This document shows positions 24,184 through 35,331 of a stretch of 64,000 nt of DNA, piece after piece. Every line of letters begins with the position of its first letter. Position 1 is the first letter of the stretch. Below the pieces are notes generated by a model, which saw only the letters and a program-made list of their open reading frames with translations, had not been told where the DNA came from and did no database searches. A program made the position numbers and the translations under genes. The stretch lies in NCBI GenBank assembly GCA_032622095.1, contig CP136066.1:46226911-46290910 (forward strand). The letters are read 5' to 3'. The stretch is from Siphonodentalium dalli. Taxonomy: Eukaryota; Mollusca; Scaphopoda; Gadilida; Siphonodentaliidae.

Positions 24184-25515
24184 TCTGGACGGAGTGGTCA
24201 TATGACACGATTGCCATCATCTCTATAGCAGAAGTAATCAAGAAATTTAGGTTATCGAAAAATAACTTTAATGGCTAAATGTTTGACTACCAATCGGTTT
24301 ATAGTATTTTGTGGATTGACAGCTTGTGATTAAATTATTGTGAAATGCCCTATATAAATGCATCGATTATTACAATGTATAATCGTGCGCATACCAGTGA
24401 TTTTTGTTTTAATATCACTCCAACTAATGTGTCCAGAATCGAAGTTGATGGTACGATTATCATGATGGTTGATTATGTGTGGACACACGTGGTAGGGATT
24501 TTTGTCAGGGTTTATGGACGAGCTACTAGCCATTCGTAAAACTAGATAATCGAGGGCGTAGCCAGAGACCATTTAGTTTACGAATGTCCAGTAGCGAGAC
24601 CATTAACCGACCAAGTTTTATAATATACAAGGAGAAATTACATTGATACAGATGAAACATTCCGATAAATATCGATAAATGAGACGTTTATGAACGTTTT
24701 CTGTGGAGAAAATAGTCCTTGGCAGACAGCAAAACCACAGCCCCTGACACGGCGCGTGTCAGTGGAAATTGCACGTGGATTTTTTCGCGGTTAAAATAAT
24801 ATTGTCCAGGCATATACAACTGTAAATTACAGCTTTGTTCGAAATTAAACTTCGATATACGCAAACATATAATAGATATTTGTTTTCGCTGTAAATATTG
24901 CGTAGTATATATACGTAACATATACGGTCGACGCAATTATCTGTGTTTTTGGGCACGAATGCATTTTATGATAGTTCTGACTCGCGAATTACCAAAGTAA
25001 TATCGTTCGGCGCAGAAGAACAGTAACTATATAGATACAACTGGTATTCAAATTAACAGAGTCGCCGTGCATATACAACGGGAGACATGAAAATTCTAGA
25101 TTACGAATGTCGACATGTGGAATAACGGATAGTATAAACTGCCCATTTGGAGATATCGAAAGTCGAGGTAGAACAAAGGAGCTGGGTTTTAAGTGCTGTT
25201 CAAGTGCATCCACGAGGAAAAGATTTTGTCTTTCAAAATACAATCGGGAAACAAATAAGATATTTCGCTGGCGTTTGAGTGTTAACATGTTATCTTCATA
25301 ACGATATTGGTATTCAGCTCAATGTCTTGACAGGCTCCAAACGAATCAGAGAATACGTGGGCAAGAGGCGGTCCAATGCGAGGGTGGCTCATCATTATTA
25401 ATGAGTCGTGGATCAATACTCAGCGGACTAACGTTGCCAACAGACCTCGCACGCTTTCATTGCGTTGTGGAATCAGCTACAACTCGATCTGTGCAGCGCA
25501 GCAAGAAAATCGAAG

Positions 25516-25818
25516 ATGAACCATTTATGCCTTCTTGTTACCTGTTCCCTTCTGATCGGGGCAGCCACTGCCAAGAAGACCAAACAGACAACGTTTGAAA
25601 TCGTTCCTGGTTGGAAAGAGAAAGGCTTCAACATCACTCATGCCGTTGGGGTGAAAGCCGTTTCTGAGACATTGTGCGCGACCTCATGCCTTCGACAAAA
25701 CTGGTGCAGGACAGTGACATTCTTTGCGGGACTTGACACTGACCAAAACTGTTTTCTTTCATGTGGGGCCGCGGGTGAGCTCGAAGAAGATGCCAGTGCC
25801 GTTCTAATGAGAAAGCGG
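25516..25818 (+). CDS. PAN/fibrinogen-related secreted protein, exon 1 (signal peptide and PAN-like domain)
   Basis: First coding exon of the only well-supported host gene. Translation starts at ATG 25516 (A at -3); the open frame upstream has no ATG, and this start places a signal peptide first: MNHLCLLVTCSLLIGAATA, hydrophobic core residues 4-17, likely cleavage after A19. Residues ~27-101 resemble a PAN/apple module: C54, C58, C64, C79 and C83, with the characteristic LCATSCLRQNWCRTVTF stretch. PAN modules bind proteins or sugars outside the cell. N39-I-T is a possible N-glycosylation site. The exon ends at 25818, phase 0, before a strong donor GTGAGT. It continues in 32616-32640 and 34685-35331 to a 324-residue protein. 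Function is inferred: a secreted, probably sugar- or pattern-binding lectin-like protein. Confidence 0.85.
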
Positions 25819-25989
25819 GTGAGTACCTTTTTTTTCCAATTTACTACTGAATAGTTCCACAAAAAGAAAAAATATCCACTCCTGCATTCCCAATGCTTTA
25901 TTTATTCTTTATTAATTGTTTTGCGAATTGCGAAATACAGAAAATCACAAGTTACAAAACGTTGAATTAAAAAAGATATACTCTTGTCT

Positions 25990-26580
25990 TTGGAAAATAC
26001 CACCATTGTTGGAATTATCTTTTTTTTTATTAAAATCCCCCGGTAAATGCACATATCATCACTTTAATAGTAATGAGTATTTATTGTTGAACTTTGATAA
26101 TAATTTCCAACAACAGTTTTTACTGCTGACAACTGTGGGAAATGCAGACTGATTACGTTGATAATCTACTTGACGACGATGACGTCGCCTGAACCAAAAA
26201 AGACTTTGTTCTACAATTAAGCCTACACAGATCACTAATTTGTTCAATTAAATGAAGCATTATCGACCAAATGTGCTGTTCACTACAATACAAGTCATGG
26301 TTATTTCACACTAATAGGATAATGTTCATACATCTTCAACTTCAACAAACAAACACGTGAGAAATTGAATTACATCAGTCATTTTGGCTAAGAAATAATA
26401 AAAATTTGAAAAAAATTAGATGGTAAAAAAGGGTGAGTTCTTATTCATTTAAAAGTCAATAATTATCGATAACACCCCAATTTTTTTTAACAAAAAGTTT
26501 CTCTGTATCGACATGTCTAATGTCAATCTCCCCAAATCGCATATTTAAATCCAAGTCGCCACTATACTCCAACTTCTGAA
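25990..26580 (+). repeat. intron 1 duplicated block, copy 1
   Basis: Starts with a T-run and 'ttattaaaatc', then 'ggtaaatgcacatatcatca', 'gataatctacttgacgacga' and 'catcttcaactt'. The same order recurs at 27535-28085 with high identity; copy 1 has a ~30-bp extra segment near 26110-26140. Confidence 0.85.
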
Positions 26581-26584
26581 ACTA

Positions 26585-26870
26585 TTGGACCGTTCCTTTC
26601 CTTGTTAAGTATGTATTGTTTATCGATCATTGTGAACTCCCTTGTTAATTGTGTATTGTTTATCGGTTATTGTAAACTCCCTTGTTAAGTATGTTTTGTT
26701 TATCGATCGTTGTAAACTCCCTTGTTAAGTATGTATTGTTTATCGATTATTGTAAACTCCCTTGTTAAGTATGTATTGTTTATCGGTCATTGTAAACTCC
26801 GTTGTTAAGTATGTATTGTTTATCGATTATTGTAAACCTCCTTGTTAAGTATGTATTGTTTATCGATACA
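26585..26870 (+). repeat. 40-bp minisatellite, short array
   Basis: About seven copies of a 40-bp unit (ctcccttgttaagtatgtat + tgtttatcgattattgtaaa). The array ends at 'tatcgatacattatttaaag', the same junction as the larger array at 30125-30955. Confidence 0.9.
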
Positions 26871-27534
26871 TTATTTAAAGTGGCGCGCTCGTTTTAAACG
26901 GCTATATTTTAATGTATATTTGACTCGTTTATGCCTACAGCAGACAACCTCCCATTTCTTTTGACATCCATACATTTGTGCACCTTCTTCAGTGTGTGGG
27001 GAAATTATATGACCTGTATTGGTTACTCTATAAAACTATATTTTAATGTATATTTTACCCGTTGTAAGGACACGCACCTGTGTTGTGAACTGGTTGGCGT
27101 TGTTGAAAATGTTGATCTTACCACCAAGCGCAACTTGATCCCGTGGTTCTCGATGTATCATCAAAGTCGTGCAGTATCTTTATAATATATCTATTAACTC
27201 CAATTTGAGAGTTTATTCAAACAAGGTCTGTTTGCACTGTAAATTATTAACCCATTTGGTCAACATTATATGGGTCATACATATTGATCACTGGGCATCA
27301 AGTGCTATCACAAGTAGCGATCATCTTACCAGCACACAACCTGGGAACCTTTGGAAGTTTTGACAGGGAACCTAATACAATCGAAAAAATAACATAGATA
27401 ATATATTTCGTTGTTATTATCTGTTTCTTAATAATGTACTTCACTGTAGGTGAAGGTCCCAACTGGAAATTTCACGCTTTAAGTGACTTTGTGAGCGATT
27501 TTGCTTTGCATTTCTTACAATTATGGAATTGTTG
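26871..27534 (+). repeat. block following the 40-bp array, copy 1
   Basis: Begins 'cattatttaaagtggcgcgc' and continues through 'cctgtgttgtgaac', 'aaaatgttgatcttaccacc' and 'tgtacttcactgt'. It is collinear with 30955-31500. Copy 1 has an additional ~120 bp near 26930-27050 that includes a second 'ctatattttaatgtatattt' motif. Confidence 0.8.
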
Positions 27535-28085
27535 CAATTATTATTTTTTTTTATTAAAATCAACCGGTAAATGCACATATCATCACTTTAATAGCAATGA
27601 GTATTTATTGGTGAACTTTGATAATAATTTCTGATTACGTTGATAATCTACTTGACGACGATGACGTCACCTGCACCAAAAAGGACATTGTTCTACAATT
27701 AAGCCCACACAGATCACTAATTTGTTCAATTAAAAGAAGCATTATCGACCAAATGTGCTGTTCACTACAATACAAGTCATGGTTATTTCACACTAATAGG
27801 ATAATGTTCATACATCTTCAACTTTAACAAACAAATACGTGAGAAATTGAATTACATCAGTCATTTTGGCTAAGAAATAATCAAAATTTGAACAAATTTA
27901 GATGGTAAAAAGGGTGAGTTCTTATTCATTTGAAAGTCAATAATTATCGATGAAACCCCAGTTTGTATTAACAAAAAGTTTATATGCATCGACATGTCTA
28001 ATGTTAATCTCCCCAAATCGCATATTTAAATCCAAGTCGCCACTATACCCCAACTTCTGAAACGAATGGACCTTTCCACAGCTGT
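27535..28085 (+). repeat. intron 1 duplicated block, copy 2
   Basis: Second copy of 25990-26580. It ends at 'cccaacttctgaaacgaatgg', where copy 1 continues into the 40-bp array. The duplication therefore covers array plus flanks. Confidence 0.85.
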
Positions 28086-28603
28086 CAATCAAATATTTAT
28101 TAGCGGATATTTTCGACCAACCAATGACTGAGCCGGCCAATGGCTGCAGTGAAAATTCTGCTGGCATCTTTCTTCACCATAATTTTTATTCCCATGCATA
28201 CATTCAGTGTTAAATTGGCTATATTGAAATAACGTTTTTATTGTCAAATCATAATATTTACATACTGAGTGTGATTATCACTAAATCCCGCATTCCCATT
28301 GGTCGGCGCCCACGTGACTAGTTGCAATTAATTCTCGGTAAGCGCAAGAGGGTCATAATTGCAACACCACAATTACATCGACGCGTCATTGATTTTGGAG
28401 AAGAATGTTTTGGGCGCATTTGCACTCGCGCAGGATTGACTTAATAAATCATCAGGTTTCAATATAAAGAGCCTCGTTTTGAAATTGTACTCAGCTGCTT
28501 TCTGGTCGGGTTGCTATGGGATATTTTGGGCTGGTATTGTCACGATACACTTTTCGATTTAAATACATTTACAAAAGTGGCATTTTCGCTAAATGTATAT
28601 AAA

Positions 28604-28768
28604 TATAAGGATTAACTGTCATGTGGACTTTTTTATGGAGATATAACCGTGCGGTAAGTGGTCATAACTTGTATGTAAAACCCGAAGGGATTTACACAAG
28701 TTATGACCACTTGCCTCACGGTTACATCTGCATAAAAACAGTCCACATGACAGTTAATCCTTAAATAT
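28604..28768. repeat. 165-bp near-perfect hairpin
   Basis: The left arm 'ataaggattaactgtcatgt' continues to 'ggtcataacttg'. The right arm mirrors it as 'caagttatgacc' to 'acatgacagttaatccttaa'. The arms are ~73 bp around a ~20-bp loop containing 'aacccgaaggga'. Likely a fold-back MITE or palindrome. Confidence 0.85.
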
Positions 28769-30124
28769 ACTGAGAGTTATATTTCCGCCATGGTGTTATA
28801 ATTTATCCGTGATTATAACAATGTTTTTCATTTGGCATGACCCTTGTCAAATTTTCACATTTAATGGCAAAACGAATGTGTGTTCTTTGGTTTAGATATA
28901 TTAAAGAGTTCAGGGACCTGTCTGTCTGTTCTGGGCTGGCCACGATGTTTCTTCCAGAGCCTTTGACCGATTTCAACCAAATTTGGTGTGGTGCCTCGGG
29001 ATACCCCGAAAGATGTTATAACGGCCGTATTCTTTTAATTGAAAATTTTAAACAAATTTATTTTTATTTAATTTGTTTTTCAAATTGTTTAATTTTTTAA
29101 TAAGAAGTTTCGTTCTAAAAAGAAATTTAAAATTTAAAAGTTAAATTAAATGTTTTTAAATTAAATTAAAAAAAATAAAAATTTATATGAAACAATTTTT
29201 TTTAATTTTCAATCTAAAAATCTAAATAGAAAATTAAAAACTTAGAAATTCAAAATTTACATAAGTCATACATGAGTACAAGTGCTGATGTGTTCACCTC
29301 GCAAGTCGATCTCACGTAACAGGCAATATGTATATGGGTTATACGTCCACCATATTTGTTATTCCACGAACAATATTTTTAAGTGGCCTGGCGACTCGGT
29401 CCAAGATAGAGACTTCTCTAGATTCCGTCTTAATTGGAACTAGAACTCAGTGCGGTCAACACGTCGGCAATGATTGGGTTGTCAGTGGGCACATATTACA
29501 TTGTCTGTATGATCCATGTAAAACACCAAATACACGATAATTACATAGATTACATGCATGTATGTATCCACCCTTAAGTCTTATTACCAACAGGCGGTAC
29601 CACCGCTCTGGGAGTGGTCTCTATGGAAAGCTCCATTACGAAGCATTTGCGGAGTATACGCATTACGCGTGATTCCGGTTTAACCAATCAACGATCAGTA
29701 TACTCAGTACGTACTCGCCAACAGGTCACTGAGTTCATGTTCAATGCACAAACTAATTAGAAATTATTGCTGAAATATGGGAAAATATTGGCGACTTGGA
29801 TTCAAATATCCGATTGATATGGGGAGATTAATTTAGATATATATGACGATATACGAAGCATATTTTGTTCAAAATGTGGGGTATCTATCGGTAATTATTC
29901 ACTTTGAAATGAACAATATATCTGCTCATGTGCTATCAAGGGCCCCATCAGCCGGTGCTCTCTGTGATTTTTGTGTTTAGCGTCTGTTTCGAATTTTTGG
30001 AACAATTTATCATGACGTATTATGATTTGAAAATATAGCTTGATCGATGGGCGTTGGAATTTTGAGAGTCAGTTCAGGCGTTTGTGAATTATGGCCGTTA
30101 GAAGTGAGGAGGTATCTGAAAAGA

Positions 30125-30955
30125 AAACTCCCTTGTTAAGTGTGTATTGTTTATCGATTATTGTAAACTCCCTTGTTAAGTATGTATTGTTTATAGATTA
30201 TTGTAAACTCCCTTGGTAAGTATGTATTGTTTATCGATTGTGAACTCGCTTGGTAAGTATGTATTGTTTATCGGTTATTGTAAACTCCATTGTTAAGTAT
30301 GTTTTGTTTATCGATTATTGTAAACTCCCTTGTTAAGTATGTATTGTTTATCGATTATTGTAAACTCCCTTGTTAAGTATGTATTGTTTATCGATTATTG
30401 TAAACTCCCTTGTTAAGTATGTATTGTTTATCGGTTATTGTAAATTCCCTTGTTAAGTATGTATTGTTTATCGATTATTGTAAACTCCCTTGTTAAGTAT
30501 GTATTGTTTATCGATTATTGTAAACTCGCTTGGTAAGTATGTATTGTTTATCGGTTATTGTAAACTCCCTTGTTAAGTATGTATTGTTTATCGATTATTG
30601 TAAACACCCTTGTTAAGTATGTATTGTTTATCGATTATTGTAAACACCCTTGTTAAGTATGTATTGTTTATCGATTATTGTAAACACCCTTGTTAAGTAT
30701 GTATTGTTTATCGATTATTGTAAACTCCCTTGTTAAGTATGTATTGTTTATCGATTATTGTAAACACCCTTGTTAAGTATGTATTGTTTATCGATTATTG
30801 TAAACTCCCTTGTTAAGTATGTATTGTTTATCGATTATTGTAAACTCCCTTGTTAAGTATGTTTTGTTTATCGATTATTGTAAACCCCCTTGTTAAGTAT
30901 GTATTGTTTATCGATTATTGTAAACTTCCTTGTTAAGTATGTATTGTTTATCGAT
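30125..30955 (+). repeat. 40-bp minisatellite, long array (~21 copies)
   Basis: About 21 head-to-tail copies of the same 40-bp unit seen at 26585-26870 (cttgttaagtatgtattgtt core). Internal copies are nearly identical (variants tatcgg/tatcga, cacccttg/ctcccttg), and the edges are more degenerate. One unit near 30230 is shortened. Confidence 0.95.
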
Positions 30956-31500
30956 ACATTATTTAAAGTGGCGCGCTCGTTTTAAACGGATATATTTTAA
31001 TGTATATTTTACTCGTTTTAACGACACGCCCCTGTGTTGTGAACGGGTTGGCGTTATTGTTGAAAATGTTGATCTTACCACCCGGCGCAACTTGATCCTG
31101 TGCTTCTCGATGTACCATCGCATCACCACAAAGTCGTGCAGTATCTTTATAATATATCTATTGACTCCAATTTGAGAGTTATTCAAACAAGGACGTTTTG
31201 CACTGTAAATTATTAACCCATTGGGTTAACATTATAACATTACATATTAATTAATGGGCATCGAGTGCTATCACAAGTAGAGATCATATTCCACTAGTAC
31301 AAACGTTTTGAAGTTTGACAGGGAACCTTATAAAATCGAAAAACATAACACAAGTTATATATTTCTTTGTTATTATCTGTGTCTTAATAATGTACTTCAC
31401 TGTTGGCGAAGTTCCCAACTGGAGGTTTCACGATTTAAGTAACTTTGTGAGCGATTTTGCTTTTACATTTATTACAATTATGGAATTTATCATGGATAAT
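30956..31500 (+). repeat. block following the 40-bp array, copy 2
   Basis: Collinear with 26871-27534: 'cattatttaaagtggcgcgc', 'cctgtgttgtgaacgggttg', 'gtgcagtatctttataatat', 'tgtacttcactgttgg'. The plus frame at 30930-31175 and minus frame at 30959-31186 lie in this repeat and are not genes. Confidence 0.8.
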
Positions 31501-31635
31501 TAATGCGATATCGGCTCACATACTGTACGTCTCAGAAAATCATACAATTTCGAGTTGGGACCTTCACCTACAGTGAAGCACACTACTAAAAAACACATAA
31601 TAACTAAGAAATATATTTCCCGTGTTATGTTTCAA
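31340..31635. repeat. inverted repeat, ~75-bp arms
   Basis: 'cataacacaagttatatatt' to 'cttcactgttggcgaagttc' (about 31343-31420) is mirrored at about 31555-31630 ('gggaccttcacctacagtga' to 'atatatttcccgtgttatg'). A related piece, 'aactaagaaatatatgtcct', sits at 50933-50952. Confidence 0.65.
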
Positions 31636-32615
31636 TTATGGGGCATGTTCACGGGGATTTCAGAAATTAATGCTATACTCCTGTATGAAAGTTGTGAAAT
31701 ACGTGGTGTCACGGATTTCGTATATAGTGGTAATCTGATCATATGTTGTGTAAACTATAGTGTAGAATATAGAACGGAGATAATTCGTTTTATTCCCCAT
31801 TTATTATGTTCTAGAATGTGATTCGGACTGTCGTGCTGCGGCATTACGCAAAAGTAAAATATGCGCTTCAAATATTTACGAATTCCAGACCTCCTGTCAC
31901 AACAACATCCAAAAGTTATTTCAACATTACTAGTGGCTTTGTTATACCGATAGAAACAACTGTGACATAATAAGACTTCAAACCTTTTTGCACTGAATGG
32001 ACTCTACCATTCAATTATACAAGTATATATTGGAATGGTATATTATATTTAGATGGGGCGATCATGCAATAAAAGTAAACGACAGACATGAAAACAGTTA
32101 ATGCAAGATTAGAATTATCCATTTCCATTGATGGGAAATGATCGTTCAACTTATTATCTGAACATTCCCCAAATTGAACTACTCGTCGGTGAGTATTTAG
32201 TAAAGAAAGGGTTAAAATACCAAACATTGTTATTTTATAATTGATAAATTAATGCCATAATAATTGCTATCGAAGTCTTCTAAATCATCAAAACTATGTA
32301 AAACGGATGTGGACAGATTTGTTGTTGACATATCATCATTTGAGTTGATGTATCGCTGCGAAATCAAATGGAACCGCGGTTGTTGATAGAAATTGTCCTT
32401 GTTGTTTACTTAGACATTTGGTAATATATCCATTTCACGTCGTACTGGTAAACATTTATAATCTGAGCATTCTGAGCTTGTACAGCTGTTTAACTTGATT
32501 GTTTCCAAATTCCTGTGCGGAATATTGTGGGGAAATAAGGTAACAATAATCAAAGCGCCAAATAACACAATTGGCTACATATTATATTATATGTTATACA
32601 TTTTGTTTTACAGAC

Positions 32616-32640
32616 ACCAGCACTAAAGAACGCTAGGGGT
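32616..32640 (+). CDS. PAN/fibrinogen gene, 25-nt microexon
   Basis: A 25-base exon between acceptor TTTTACAG and donor GTGAGT. It encodes TPALKNAR plus the first base of the next codon. Exon 1 ends in phase 0, 25 bases leave one base over, and exon 3 starts with two bases that complete the codon (G|AC, aspartate). The resulting junction reads ...NARDCKDLMDAG, matching the usual start of fibrinogen-related domains, where an 'A-R-D-C' type sequence precedes the first conserved cysteine. The phase match supports the call, although no transcript is available. It forms the short linker between the PAN-like and fibrinogen-like modules (residues 102-109). Confidence 0.75.
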
Positions 32641-32679
32641 GAGTGTATCGTATTTTATTCCCAATTAAATTCACTATCA

Positions 32680-32870
32680 TTAGTTTGGCAGACGCATCGC
32701 CAAAATAACTGAATCATACATCGATAACTATCAATAGTATGTCACACGCATCGCGAAATACACAAATACATCTATTAATCACTATAATTCAAACGCCAAA
32801 CGCATCGTGAAAATACACAAAACCATCAATCAATCACTATCATTCGTATAAATAGCACACGCATCGACTT
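32680..32870 (+). repeat. ~60-bp degenerate tandem repeat (x3)
   Basis: Three units in intron 2 carry '(c)acgcatcg(c/t)gaaaatacac' and 'atcaatcactat(c/a)attc' type sequence. Confidence 0.55.
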
Positions 32871-33595
32871 TGTGAAAATCGGCGAGTAAACAAATTTGTA
32901 TCAAATTTAGTGCCCCTATATCTCACCCAAAACAGCATCAGTTTGACGTATATCACCACAACAATTACATTTCTCGTATCACGGAGAAAAATATTCATTA
33001 ATTAGGTAGAAATCGGTGTTAAAAATATTTGGGTGCCATTCTCCAACTCCATGCACCCCTGACTCGAACGGCCCCATTTTTGACATATTTAAACCACACA
33101 ATGGGACTCATGTTATCATGGAGATGATTATTTATAAGTTTTATGGTAATTGGCACTTTATAAATTCTTATAAAATGTAGTGCCCCCCCCCTTCTCTCAC
33201 CCAAACGGTACCAATTTGGCGTCTTTAAACCACACGATTAGATTCATTGTATCATGGTGAAGAATGTGTATCAATCGGATGGAAATCGGAATAATTTTGT
33301 TTTTCCAATTTAGGTCCCAGTATCCCCTTCCGTGGACTCGTACGGTCCCACTTTTGACATATTTAAACAACACCATTAGATTACTCATATCATGAAGATG
33401 ATTATGTATACGTTTGGTGGAAATCGGCGACAATATCTGTTGCTGCCCCTCAACATTTTCTGACCCTGACAACAACAGCGTCAAAATCCTAACACGTACA
33501 TTATCTTCCTCGCAAAATGTTACCCGCTAGACCAACTAGATGGTCCCCCGTGAATGTCTATAGAACACAGACAGACATACGTTCGCAAATATAGA
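32870..33595 (-). mobile_element. Helitron A 5'-end fragment (copy 4) in intron 2
   Basis: Read on the minus strand, it starts TCTATATTTGCG at 33595. It continues with the gtctgtctgtgttctatag tract and 'gggaccatcta', then about five ~140-bp central monomers. It stops near 32870 without the 3' hairpin or CTAG, so it is 3'-truncated. The base before the 5' TC is G, not the usual A. The minus-strand frames at 33019-33204 and 33197-33484 are translations of the array. Confidence 0.75.
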
Positions 33596-34479
33596 CCTAG
33601 AACTATCATGTTATTGTCTAGATCGTACTCAGTGTTAGTAAACTAAATCCATGCTATGTTAGAGTAGAGTACGTAAAGAGTGTGATAAGCAAAACACACA
33701 ACACCGGGGAGATCCCACTAATGAACTTTGATTAAAACTGTACCATGTTGTTTATAACATACATTTAGAGCGCTAGCTAATCCTCACCACTCAACTTTTC
33801 GGTGTTGAATTGGTAACTGTGAATTAATCTCACAAAAATATCACCAGATTATTGAGTGTTTGCTTATCGCACATTTGTTATGTGCTGTATACAAACAGAC
33901 GCTCGACTCGCACACGTGTGTTTTGTGGACAATATCGTGGTCATACTATCTTGTTCTATACTATTATTATATTGTTGAGGAATTTTTATTGCTGTTTACA
34001 ATGTGAAATTTAACTTACAGCTATCCATGCCTTTAATTATCACATGGAACAGAAGATAAATATATCACATAACAATTGACATTAACTTTTCAGAAACAAA
34101 TTTTGATTCATTATTAACACAACGTGGAGACGACTGTCACTAAATAATGCTTGTTGTCTAAACATCCGTACATCAATATCAAATTTGAAAATGCAACACA
34201 CAATTTATATATTATAATTTTATTTAAAATGTCAAATTGTTATATATTGATTTGCATGTGAGAGCTAGAATAACATAATTATATTGTTTGCACTAAGCAC
34301 GAAGTTGCGGAATCTGAGCCTTTATGATGATTCTAAAACCATAAGATATCAATTCCCGATTATTTTCCAGAGTAATCAGTGTATTGCTTGGTTAGTTGAT
34401 TGTGGTTTATCATCGTTTTACGGGTAGAGGAAAGACCGCGCAGAGGGTTAATTTCACAGTGAAGTCACTCCATTGCGTG

Positions 34480-34602
34480 TAGAAACCACCGACCCCCGGG
34501 AAGCCCAGATATAAGATCATGTCTACCATCCCTTAGAGTCGACCACGAATCCGCGCTTGTCGGGCTCCGAACACTCTACCGATTGGACCACCGGGGGCCC
34601 TC
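34480..34602 (-). mobile_element. tRNA-derived SINE candidate in intron 2
   Basis: The minus strand begins gggcccccggtggtccaatc and continues ggtagagtgttcgg. This resembles a tRNA 5' end with an A box (TGGTCCAATCGGTAGAG). About 30 bases on, ggattcgtggtcgactc is a degenerate B box. The 3' side carries cttcccgggggtc, partly complementary to the start. Length and GC-rich composition differ from the surrounding AT-rich intron. A decayed tRNA gene is the alternative. Anticodon arm and clean cloverleaf were not established. Confidence 0.45.
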
Positions 34603-34684
34603 ATTATATGGCCATTACTATTTTATAAATATATCATGTAAAATACAAATATTAATTCATTATTGTATCTTATTCCCTACTCAG

Positions 34685-35331
34685 ACTGCAAAGACTTGAT
34701 GGACGCCGGCCTTGGAACTGATGACGTGTGCACAATCAACCCTGGTGGTTCCGGTGAGGTGAATGTGGCTTGCGACATGACGACCAACGACGGAGGCTGG
34801 ACAATATTTCAACAACGATCCAATGGCATGTTCGATTTTTACCGGAACTGGACGGAATATGTCGAGGGATTCGGCAGCAAATCGATAAGCGGCGGTGAGT
34901 ACTGGCTCGGCTTAGAAGCGATTCATCAACTGACCAACATGGGCCCCACTGAGCTGTATGTTAAACTCACTTCTGCTGACGGAGAGGACATATATGCTAA
35001 GTACTCTAACTTCGCCCTCGGTAACGCCATCAGCCTCTATGCGATCACAACAACATGGGGGGAAGGGACAGCAGGCGACTCACTACTGGATCATGAAGGT
35101 CGAGCATTCAGCACTTATGACAATGATCACAGCACGTCAGGTTGTGTCATTGGTGTATGTTCCATTATATTTCACGGAGCGTGGTGGTATAATTGCTGCT
35201 TTGTTTCCAACTTGAACGGAGCATACCTCAACAGCGCGAGTACTCCATTTGGACAAGGAATGCAATGGGAGACAGCATTTGGTTACTATCACTCTGTGAG
35301 AAGCACAACCATGATGCTCAGACGCAAGTAA
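34685..35331 (+). CDS. PAN/fibrinogen-related secreted protein, exon 3 (fibrinogen C-terminal domain)
   Basis: The last coding exon follows acceptor TTCCCTACTCAG and ends at a TAA (35329-35331). It encodes residues 110-324, one complete fibrinogen-related domain of ~214 residues, the normal size. Landmarks are the first disulfide pair C111-C139, CDMTTNDGGWTIFQQR (139-154), GEYWLGLEAIHQLT (180-193), the calcium site around D255-N-D257, and GAWWY (274-278) with SNLNG (284-288). The C268...C281 spacing is the family's usual 13. Such domains in ficolins, tachylectins and molluscan FREPs bind acetylated sugars and pathogen surfaces. Oddities: the usual N-C-A before GAWWY is V-C-S, and C125, C263 and C280 are extra, C263/C280 possibly forming an added disulfide. 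N164-W-T may be glycosylated. There is no coiled-coil or collagen stalk. Confidence 0.93.

Larger units (their letters stand above)
25819..32615 (+). other. intron 1 of the PAN/fibrinogen gene
   Basis: A 6.8 kb intron bounded by GTGAGT (25819) and a pyrimidine-rich acceptor ending TTTTACAG (32615). It is filled with duplicated blocks, two arrays of the same 40-bp repeat and two hairpins, annotated separately. Segments 28086-28600, 28770-30120 and 31640-32610 show no further recognised feature apart from AT-rich tracts (for example 29040-29270). Confidence 0.8.

Noticed and set aside
25465-25515. Longer N-terminus for the PAN/fibrinogen protein starting upstream in frame
   Set aside because: The upstream codon is TTG, and the extension would bury the signal peptide. 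ATG 25516 is the first in-frame ATG and gives a normal signal sequence.
26585-30955. CRISPR-like regular repeats in the 40-bp arrays
   Set aside because: Units are contiguous without unique spacers, and the genome is eukaryotic with introns. They are minisatellites.
34663-34684. Start of the fibrinogen domain exon at 34663
   Set aside because: The codon there is TTG and the sequence is the polypyrimidine tract and acceptor (TTCCCTACTCAG). The exon begins at 34685.
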